DNA from: Sebastes aleutianus
Lineage: Eukaryota; Chordata; Actinopteri; Perciformes; Sebastidae
NCBI GenBank assembly: GCA_916700875.1
Contig: CAKAKS010000074.1
Coordinates: forward strand, 1,103,732 to 1,167,731
Length of the DNA: 64,000 bases
Reading direction: 5' to 3'
The translations under genes and the position numbers were made by a program. The first letter of the stretch is position 1; every line of letters starts with the position of its first letter. This document shows, piece after piece, positions 55,067-64,000 of this stretch. A model generated the notes under the pieces. That model saw only the letters and a program-made list of their open reading frames with translations, had not been told where the DNA came from and ran no database searches.

Positions 55067-57600
55067 TGACTGAGAATCGTCCTCACGATGTTAATGTAAT
55101 GCTATTTAAACGTGTAACTCGGCTGTCAAAAGCTGCTGCTCTTATTTCTTATTTAAACCAAAATATTGTTTTTACACTGTGCAGATGCTACGACGTGTCT
55201 TATTTATTCTTCTTATTTGAAATGCAGCGATTTGTTTTAATAACCCGATGACGAGTCGTGAGGTTGCTTTGTTTCGTGTAGAATGTAAAGTGTTTTCTTG
55301 AGAGTCAAATGCAAACTGTGGCTATTTGTTATGGAAATGCAAATTCGACCGGCCGCGGTGCGTTTGTTTGTTTTATCCAAATCAAGTTTATGTCCTTAAT
55401 TTAATATTGCGTGCACCAAAAAAAACCTCTCACTGTTCTCTCCTGATGTACATGCATCCTGTCAAACATCAATCTGCCTCCACTGTCGCATTTAGCAGAA
55501 TGCCTCAACTCAACTCTGTGTCATGCTGCTGTGTGTAACGTCGCCTCGCCTGTGTGTGTGTGTGTGTGTGTGTGGACGTGTGTGTGTGCATGTATAGCTG
55601 TTGAGTCGAGTCAGTGGACGGCTCTCACCTCAGATGTCTCATATATATATATATATATATACTATGTAATGTAGATCTGCTGACACATGCTGAATGTGGA
55701 GCACTGATGATAATAATAATAATAATAATAATAATAACATGAAGGACACGAGACGTTGAACTGTGTGGGGGATTTTCAACAAGCACTATTTTTTCATTAT
55801 TACAACGGGCTACTTCTTACACAATTAAACACAACTTACTGCAACCGTGTGAACTGTGTGTGTAAATCTTTTTATGATCGTCAGCAGTTCAGCATCAGAG
55901 AGAGGACAGAGTGCCTCCTGGTGTTGTGACAGCAGTCTAACACATGACACATGATGTAAGTCATGCAATACATTCAGTCACTGCTGTTAAAACTCACTTG
56001 TATTATGTGAATTTTAACGTGATTTTGGATCTTAGAAATGTGAATCGTTGCTGCAGTTTGTTGATTTCATGCCACCAGTTATCATCATTTCTAGGTTATA
56101 ACATCTCAGCCCAGTAGATGGAGGAATTATTGACATCATTCCTTAAAATCATAGCAAGATGTTTTGAATGGAATGCCATTCAATTTAATATTAAATAAAA
56201 AAATACATAATAAATAAATATGGCGGTGAAATAAATCCTGAAATAAATAAATGAGGCAATAAATATAAATAGGCCTACGTAGTTATTTATTTACGGGGAC
56301 TTTTAGCCAGCTAATTCTTGTGCTTTGGTCTGAATCCGAGTGATATCAACTCCCAATCCATTTGAATATAACAGAATAGTAAAAAAAATAATTAAAGCTG
56401 TGAAATAAATGTGGTATGAAATAAAAGTCTCCTGAAATAATAAAATGTGGAATTATTATTTTTTTAAGTCCCCTGTAATAATAATAATAGCAATAACAAC
56501 AGCAAAATAATAATTATATTAATAATAGTAATACAAATTATTATTATTATAATAGTAATAATAGTAATAAAAGTTATAATAATAATAAGGTTATATTATT
56601 ATTTTATTATTATTATTAATAATAAAATAATAATAATTAGTAGTAGTATGATAAATAAGAGGGGATCAAATGAGATTAACTCAATTTCGTTTTGTGAAAG
56701 AACAAATCAAGAAGAAGAAAGAAGAAAGGCACTTTATTAATCTCTGAGGGGAAATTCAATTTTTCAAGCTGGTGACTTTGATGTTCTGCACATGGATGTA
56801 CTCAGCATTTCTTTATTTATTTATTCACTCACTCATTTATTTATTCATTCATTTGTTTATTTAATTACTAATTTATTTTTATTAATTCAGTTATTTATTT
56901 ATTCACTCACTCATTTATTTATTTATAAATTACTTTTTTATTTATTTAATTACTCATTGATTACTCATTTATTTATTTATGTATTTATTAAGTCAGTTAT
57001 TTATTTATTTACTCATATTCATTAGTTTGTTTATTTAATTAGTCATTTATTTATTCATTTAGTTATTTATTTATTTACTCATTTATTTATTCATTCCTTA
57101 ATTTGATAATTTATTTATTGAATTACTCATTTATTCATTTATTTATTTATGTATTTATTAATTCAGTTATTTATTTACTCATTTATTTATTTATATATTC
57201 ATTAATTTGTTAATTTATTTATTTAATTCCTCATTTGTTTATTTATTTATTCATTTATTTATTCAGTTATTTATTTATTTAATTACTCATTTATTTATTC
57301 AGTTATTTATTTATTTAATTACTCGTTCATTTATTTATTTATTTATGTATTTATTAATTCAGTTATTTATTTACTCATTTATTCATTTATTTATTTATGT
57401 ATTTATTAATTCAGTTATTTATTTACTCATTTATTTATTTATATATTCATTAATTTGTTCATTTATTTATTTGATTCCTCGTTTATTTATTTAATTATTC
57501 ATTTATTTATTCAGTTATTTTTGTATTTATTTAATTACTCATTTATTTATTTATGAAATAATTATTCATTCACCCATACACTGTGATTAGAGTTATAGCT
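55067..57600. repeat. microsatellite-rich intergenic region
   Basis: (GT)n at 55549-55574, (AT)n at 55639-55660, (AAT)n at 55709-55737, AAT-rich 56456-56650, a LINE-like tail at 56725-56766 (GGCACTTTATTAATCTCTGA), and a long TTTA-based tetranucleotide block at 56805-57560. The frames of Leu/Phe/Ile/Tyr repeats in that block are artefacts. Confidence 0.85.
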
Positions 57601-57606
57601 GTAGTG

Positions 57607-57640
57607 TTTCCTCCGACCAACAGGGGGAGCTGCTGCACCT
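57607..57640 (+). promoter_or_regulatory. CTCF-like sequence at candidate promoter
   Basis: CCAACAGGGGGAGCTGC resembles the CTCF core with two mismatches. It lies just upstream of the candidate first exon at 57672. Confidence 0.2.
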
Positions 57641-57671
57641 TTCAGATCACTGTGAGCTGCTCCAACAACCC

Positions 57672-57753
57672 ATGAAGAAGAAGAAGAAGAAGCAACAACC
57701 CACGAAGAAGTCGGAGGGTGGAGGAGCGGTTCTTCTTCTCTTCATGCAGCCAG
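57672..57753 (+). CDS. candidate first exon of an unidentified downstream gene
   Basis: The ATG at 57672 opens a frame encoding MKKKKKKQQPTKKSEGGGAV then LLLFMQP, ending at a strong donor CAGCCAG|GTGAGT in phase 1. The sequence is non-repetitive, unlike its flanks. Splicing to the acceptor at 63945 would keep the frame open. It could equally be a 5' UTR exon. I do not recognise the product. Confidence 0.3.
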
Positions 57754-57934
57754 GTGAGTTTATATACTAATACACCTCAGTGGAGGACACGTGGTGTTCA
57801 TACTGCTGCATAACAACACGTGGTGTTCATACCGCGTTAGAACAACAGGTGGTGTTGTTTGGTGGAGGTAGAACCAGCTGCTGCTCTGCTGCTAAACCTC
57901 ATCATCTGGATCCAACCTGAAACACCATGCTGGA

Positions 57935-58860
57935 ACCTGCTAACGGCTAACAGCTAACGGCTAACACTAGCGAGCTAACGGCTAACAGCTAACACTAGCG
58001 AGCTAACGGCTAACAGCTAACACTAGCGAGCTAACGGCTAACAGCTAACACTAGCGAGCTAACGGCTAACAGCTAACACCAGCGAGCTAACGGCTAACGG
58101 CTAACACTAGCGAGCTAACGGCTAACAGCTAACACCAGCGAGCTAACGGCTAACAGCTAACACTAGCGAGCTAACGGCTAATGGCTAACACTAGCGAGCT
58201 AACGGCTAACAGCTAACACTAGCGAGCTAACGGCTAACAGCTAACACGCTAACGGCTAATGGCTAACACTAGCGAGCTAACGGCTAACGGCTAACACTAG
58301 CGAGCTAACGGCTAACAGCTAACACTAGCGAGCTAACGGCTAACAGCTAACACTAGCGGGCTAACGGCTAATGGCTAACACTAGCGAGCTAACGGCTAAT
58401 GGCTAACAGCTAACACTAGCGGGCTAACGGCTAATGGCTAACGGCTAACACCAGCGAGCTAACGGCTAATGGCTAACACTAGCGAGCTAACGGCTAATGG
58501 CTAACGGCTAACACCAGCGAGCTAACGGCTAATGGCTAACACTAGCGAGCTAACGGCTAACAGCTAACACTAGCGGGCTAACGGCTAATGGCTAACGGCT
58601 AACACCAGCGAGCTAACGGCTAATGGCTAACACTAGCGAGCTAACAGCTAACACTAGCGGGCTAACGGCTAATGGCTAACGGCTAATACTATCAAGCTAA
58701 CAGCTAACACTAGCGAGCTAACGGCTAGTGTTAGCTGTTAGCTTATAGCTGTTAGCTCGCTAGTGTTAGCTGTTAGCTTATAGCCGTTAGCTTATAGCTG
58801 TTAGCTCGCTAGTGTTAGCTGTTAGCTTATAGCCGTTAGCTTATAGCTGTTAGCTCTCAG
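57935..58860. repeat. GCTAAC minisatellite with an internal inversion
   Basis: 27/28-bp units (CTAACGGCTAACAGCTAACA plus CTAGCGAG) run on the plus strand to about 58720; the sequence then continues as the reverse complement (TAGTGTTAGCTGTTAGCTTA) to about 58857. The junction forms an 18-bp perfect stem (58696-58713 with 58725-58742) around an 11-nt loop. Confidence 0.95.
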
Positions 58861-58941
58861 GTAGTAAAGCAGGTTAACGGGTGTATCTGTCAGACAGCAG
58901 AGCAACGAGGAGAGCTCTTTAGTTCTGATGGTAATCACCAC

Positions 58942-61876
58942 GTGGACTGTGAGTCTCTACCAGAGGAAGTGGACTGTGAGTCTCTACCAGAGGAAGTGGA
59001 CTGTGAGTGTCTACCAGAGGAAGTGGACTGTGAGTGTCTCTACCAGAGGAAGTGGACTGTGAGTCTCTACCAGAGGAAGTGGACTGTGAGTGTCTACCAG
59101 AGGAAGTGGACTGTGAGTGTCTACCAGAGGAAGTGGACTGTGAGTGTCTACCAGAGGAAGTGGACTGTGGGTGTCTCTACCAGAGGAAGTGGACTGTGAG
59201 TGTCTACCAGAGGAAGTGGACTGTGAGTGTCTACCAGAGGAAGTGGACTGTGAGTGTCTACCAGAGGAAGTGGACTGTGAGTGTCTCTACCAGAGGAAGT
59301 GGACTGTGAGTGTCTACCAGAGGAAGTGGACTGTGAGTGTCTCTACCAGAGGAAGTGGACTGTGAGTGTCTCTACCAGAGGAAGTGGACTGTGAGTGTCT
59401 CTACCAGAGGAAGTGGACTGTGAGTCTCTACCAGAGGAAGTGGACTGTGAGTGTCTACCAGAGGAAGTGGACTGTGAGTGTCTCTACCAGAGGAAGTGGA
59501 CTGTGAGTGTCTCTACCAGAGGAAGTGGACTGTGGGTGTCTCTACCAGAGGAAGTGGACTGTGAGTGTCTCTACCAGAGGAAGTGGACTGTGAGTGTCTC
59601 TACCAGAGGAAGTGGACTGTGGGTGTCTCTACCAGAGGAAGTGGACTGTGAGTCTCTACCAGAGGAAGTGGACTGTGAGTCTCTACCAGAGGAAGTGGAC
59701 TGTGAGTGTCTCTACCAGAGGAAGTGGACTGTGAGTGTCTCTACCAGAGGAAGTGGACTGTGAGTCTCTACCAGAGGAAGTGGACTGTGAGTCTCTACCA
59801 GAGGAAGTGGACTGTGAGTGTCTCTACCAGAGGAAGTGGACTGTGAGTGTCTACCAGAGGAAGTGGACTGTGAGTGTCTACCAGAGGAAGTGGACTGTGA
59901 GTGTCTCTACCAGAGGAAGTGGACTGTGAGTGTCTCTACCAGAGGAAGTGGACTGTGAGTGTCTCTACCAGAGGAAGTGGACTGTGAGTGTCTCTACCAG
60001 AGGAAGTGGACTGTGAGGTCTCTACCAGAGGAAGTGGACTGTGAGTGTCTCTACCAGAGGAAGTGGACTGTGAGTGTCTCTACCAGAGGAAGTGGACTGT
60101 GAGTGTCTCTACCAGAGGAAGTGGACTGTGGGTGTCTCTACCAGAGGAAGTGGACTGTGAGTGTCTCTACCAGAGGAAGTGGACTGTGAGTGTCTCTACC
60201 AGAGGAAGTGGACTGTGAGTGTCTCTACCAGAGGAAGTGGACTGTGGGTGTCTCTACCAGAGGAAGTGGACTGTGAGTCTCTACCAGAGGAAGTGGACTG
60301 TGGGTGTCTCTACCAGAGGAAGTGGACTGTGAGTGTCTACCAGAGGAAGTGGACTGTGGGTGTCTCTACCAGAGGAAGTGGACTGTGAGTGTCTCTACCA
60401 GAGGAAGTGGACTGTGGAGTCTCTACCAGAGGAAGTGGACTGTGAGTGTCTCTACCAGAGGAAGTGGACTGTGAGTGTCTCTACCAGAGGAAGTGGACTG
60501 TGAGGTCTCTACCAGAGGAAGTGGACTGTGAGGTGTCTCTACCAGAGGAAGTGGACTGTGAGTGTCTCTACCAGAGGAAGTGGACTGTGAGTGTCTACCA
60601 GAGGAAGTGGACTGTGAGTGTCTCTACCAGAGGAAGTGGACTGTGGGTGTCTCTACCAGAGGAAGTGGACTGTGGGTGTCTCTACCAGAGGAAGTGGACT
60701 GTGAGTGTCTCTACCAGAGGAAGTGGACTGTGAGGTGGTCTCTACCAGAGGAAGTGGACTGTGAGTGTCTCTACCAGAGGAAGTGGACTGTGAGTGTCTC
60801 TACCAGAGGAAGTGGACTGTGAGTGTCTCTACCAGAGGAAGTGGACTGTGAGTGTCTCTACCAGAGGAAGTGGACTGTGAGTGTCTCTACCAGAGGAAGT
60901 GGACTGTGAGTGTCTCTACCAGAGGAAGTGGACTGTGAGTGTCTCTACCAGAGGAAGTGGACTGTGAGTGTCTTACCAGAGGAAGTGGACTGTGAGTCTC
61001 TACCAGAGGAAGTGGACTGTGAGTGTCTCTACCAGAGGAAGTGGACTGTGGGTGTCTCTACCAGAGGAAGTGGACTGTGGGTGTCTCTACCAGAGGAAGT
61101 GGACTGTGAGTGTCTCTACCAGAGGAAGTGGACTGTGAGTGTCTCTACCAGAGGAAGTGGACTGTGAGTGTCTCTACCAGAGGAAGTGGACTGTGAGTGT
61201 CTCTACCAGAGGAAGTGGACTGTGAGTGTCTACCAGAGGAAGTGGACTGTGAGTGTCTACCAGAGGAAGTGGACTGTGGGTGTCTCTACCAGAGGAAGTG
61301 GACTGTGGGTGTCTCTACCAGAGGAAGTGGACTGTGAGTGTCTCTACCAGAGGAAGTGGACTGTGAGTGTCTCTACCAGAGGAAGTGGACTGTGAGGTGT
61401 CTCTACCAGAGGAAGTGGACTGTGGGTGTCTCTACCAGAGGAAGTGGACTGTGAGTGTCTCTACCAGAGGAAGTGGACTGTGGGTGTCTCTACCAGAGGA
61501 AGTGGACTGTGGGTGTCTCTACCAGAGGAAGTGGACTGTGGGTGTCTCTACCAGAGGAAGTGGACTGTGGGTGTCTCTACCAGAGGAAGTGGACTGTGAG
61601 TGTCTCTACCAGAGGAAGTGGACTGTGAGTGTCTCTACCAGAGGAAGTGGACTGTGAGTGTCTCTACCAGAGGAAGTGGACTGTGAGTGTCTCTACCAGA
61701 GGAAGTGGACTGTGAGTGTCTCTACCAGAGGAAGTGGACTGTGAGTGTCTCTACCAGAGGAAGTGGACTGTGAGTGTCTACCAGAGGAAGTGGACTGTGG
61801 GTGTCTCTACCAGAGGAAGTGGACTGTGGGTGTCTCTACCAGAGGAAGTGGACTGTGAGTGTCTCTACCAGAGGAA
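58942..61876. repeat. 27/29-bp minisatellite, about 100 copies
   Basis: About 2.93 kb of units beginning GTGAGTGTCTCTACCAGAGG and ending AAGTGGACT (29 bp), with 27-bp forms lacking TC or TG and a G variant (GTGGGTG). The 29-bp period shifts the reading frame each unit, producing many short false frames (LPEEVDCE, YQRKWTVS, STRGSGL then stop). It is not a protein gene. Confidence 0.98.
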
Positions 61877-62119
61877 GCGTCCTGATGGATGTTGATCTGT
61901 TGAACTGCTCAGTCACGTTGGTCATTATTACCTCTAGCTAGCTGAAGGAGTGTCTGCTCTCAGTAGAATCACAGAAACAGTCTAATTAGTCAAATAGAAC
62001 TATGAAAATGAGTTTATCTTATTAATCATGTACAACACTGAGTGTTTGTTAGCTTCATGTGAATAACTGAAGAACTTAAAGGAGATGTTGGCTGTTAACA
62101 CTGAGGAAGGTATAACCCC

Positions 62120-62544
62120 AGAGGTATATACTAATATACATATCTATATACTTATATACATATCTATATACTAATATACATATCTATATACTTATATACA
62201 TATACTTATATACATATCTATATACTTATATACATATCTATATACTTATATACATATCTATATACTAATATACATATCTATATACTTATATACATATACT
62301 TATATACATATCTATATACTTATATACATATCTATATACTAATATACATATCTATATACTTATATACATATACTTATATACATATCTATATACTTATATA
62401 CATATCTATATACTTATATACATATCTTTATACTTATATACATATCTATATACTAATATACATATCTATATACTTATATACATATCTATATACATATCTA
62501 TATACTTATATACATATCTATATACTAATATACATATCTATATA

Positions 62545-62581
<37 letters not shown>

Positions 62582-62720
62582 TTATATATATATACTAATA
62601 TACATATCTACTTACCTGTATACATATCTATATACTTATCTATATACCTATATAGATATGTATATAGGTATAAAGATTTGTATATAGGTATATGCATATC
62701 TATATACATATCTACTTACC
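62120..62720. repeat. ATA-rich tandem array (TATACATATC)n
   Basis: Units of CTATATACTTATATACATAT with length variation, an AT run at 62548-62580 and a partly inverted right end (TATAGATATGTATATAGG). No coding content. Confidence 0.95.
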
Positions 62721-62773
62721 TGTATACTAATATACAATACAATAGTTAAATAGCTGCTGTCTGTGGTCCTGAA

Positions 62774-63468
62774 TAAGGATGTTAATAGTTAACCGTTAAC
62801 TGACGTTAAGAACCGATTAACGCTATCGATGGCTCGTCACTTAAAGGAGAAAAGCTGGTCCACCTGAAGAGAGTCTGAGCCGGTGTTACAGACACAGGAA
62901 GTTGGCTCTGGTGTTGAGCGGAGGAGTTGTAGCCTCGTAGTATTTATTCACCGGCAAATAAACTGTACACACACTGTCTGCTAGACCTACGTTCACAGCT
63001 AGAACGCCACCAACAACCTCACACTCACCACCGACGACAAACACACGGTCTGTTGGAAACTCGCTAAAGTAACGCCGCGCTGATAGACCGGATGTGCGTG
63101 ACTACGGGGAGCACGAAGCTACCAGCAGAGCTACAGCTGCTAACGTAGCACAAACACACACACTGTTTGTCGGCCAATCACTATCGTTAATCCGGGCAGA
63201 CACACAGCTGACAACCTGCTAAACTAAACTAAATGTGCGGTGGAGACTTGTTACTGGCCTGCATGTCCTCGACACAACACGCAGCATCCTAGCTGCTAAG
63301 TTAACGCTCCCGGACGGTGAACTGGAGACTCAGTTGTCTGTTTTACTCATACACTGCAGCTGGAGCACAGCTGCATGAGACGCACTAATCTTGTCTGTTG
63401 GTGGTTAATAATCGGTTAACGAGGGTCGGTTATCGGTTAAATTTCTTTTTCAAAATAAGCATCCTTAA
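62774..63468. mobile_element. candidate TIR element with flanking duplication
   Basis: It starts TAAGGATGTTAATAGTTAAC and ends TTCAAAATAAGCATCCTTA; the outer 8 bases are inverted copies and both ends carry GGTTAAC/GATTAAC-type sequence. The phrase AGCTGCTGTCTGTGGTCCTG occurs on both sides (62752 and 63531). No transposase frame seen. Confidence 0.5.
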
Positions 63469-63945
63469 AACAGAACGTTTCATCCAGATGTGCGGCGTTC
63501 ATTTCGCTGCACAATAGTTAACACGCTGCCAGCTGCTGTCTGTGGTCCTGAACTTCAAATAATCATTCAGATTGGCCTCCGTCATGTTGGTTATGTAGCC
63601 TGTAGTTACATAAACTGGCACGGAGCAGTCTACAGTTTATCCTGATTATTTAATCCAGAAGGGACACTGGGTGAAGCACAAAATTGTGCATTGATCGTGG
63701 TGGACGACACATCCAGTATACTGTTGCTTTGTTCTGTTATACTCGGCTCTGCCTGAATATCTGCCACAAGTCACCATTCGTGTTCTTCCTATAAAACTGT
63801 ATATGTTGGGTCGGTTCTTGTTGGCTCAGATTAGCTTGCTACAAACTGCATCGTGGTTCTCCTGGAGGAGCTTTGTTCGTACCTGTTGAGAACCTGTTTC
63901 CGTTACTACTGATGAAGAATCTAACTTCACTTTTTTTCTCCACAG
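63469..63945. other. sequence before the candidate exon, no gene recognised
   Basis: Unique or low-copy sequence leading into a pyrimidine-rich acceptor. Nothing else identified. Confidence 0.4.
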
Positions 63946-64000
63946 TCCGAGGTCTCGGCTGTCGGCCCGTGTCAGAAGATCTGAATTCAGCTGCTGGTCG
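63946..64000 (+). CDS. candidate partial exon at window edge, unidentified gene
   Basis: A good acceptor (CACTTTTTTTCTCCACAG) precedes GC-richer sequence running off the window. In the phase left by the 57753 donor it reads VRGLGCRPVSEDLNSAAGR without a stop; a second frame is also open. It may be 5' UTR. No family recognised. Confidence 0.3.

Noticed and set aside
56792..57494. Hydrophobic Leu/Ile/Phe/Tyr frames resembling membrane proteins
   Set aside because: Translation of a TTTA tetranucleotide satellite.
58942..61657. Series of 70- to 120-codon frames with LPEEVDCE repeats
   Set aside because: The 29-bp period shifts frame every unit and brings in a stop; these are slices of a minisatellite.

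Overview
The window is vertebrate nuclear DNA, almost certainly from a percomorph-type teleost. It has spliced genes with GT-AG introns, long AT-rich introns, abundant short terminal-inverted-repeat (TIR) elements of types common in fish, LINE-like 3' tails, many microsatellites and several kilobase-scale minisatellites. It is not a bacterial or phage region. Most long open frames are artefacts of tandem repeats or antisense shadows of exons.

Two genes are well supported and lie head to head. On the minus strand, barx1 (23170-29813, four coding exons, predicted 257 aa) encodes a Bar-related homeodomain transcription factor. On the plus strand, ptpdc1 (coding 43275-54756, nine coding exons, predicted 696 aa, plus an alternative first coding exon at 46349-46565) encodes a dual-specificity-like protein tyrosine phosphatase linked to centrosome and cilium biology. 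All splice junctions were read by hand and the phases agree. As I recall the human map, BARX1 and PTPDC1 are also divergent neighbours on 9q22, so the pair looks like conserved synteny. I see no sequence evidence that the two proteins act in one pathway.

Layout: 1-23.1 kb is a gene-free flank downstream of barx1, with TIR elements, a CRE-containing tandem array (14.86-15.27 kb), a large inverted duplication (17.1-17.5 kb against 20.2-20.7 kb) and several unique stretches that may be conserved regulatory DNA. 23.17-29.81 kb is barx1, with a 33-bp minisatellite in intron 3, a 21/22-bp minisatellite close to the exon 2 acceptor and a 300-bp duplication in intron 1. 29.8-36 kb is the divergent intergenic region, with a 7-bp CCCTRTA array. 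A CpG-rich block at 36.0-36.24 kb with a good splice donor is a candidate ptpdc1 5' UTR exon, and a 44-copy, 50-bp CpG-bearing VNTR follows it directly. 43.27-55.07 kb is ptpdc1 coding sequence and 3' UTR. 55-64 kb holds microsatellites, a candidate first exon of an unidentified downstream gene (57.67-57.75 kb), two large minisatellites (57.9-58.86 kb with an inversion, and 58.94-61.88 kb) and a candidate next exon starting at 63946.

I found no clear new multi-gene system. The most testable unusual signals are the 29-bp array whose units each look like a tiny splice-acceptor/donor cassette, the CpG-dense VNTR beside the ptpdc1 promoter candidate, the TIR element family that carries RFX X-box motifs (one copy inside this cilium-linked gene), and the two alternative ptpdc1 N-termini.
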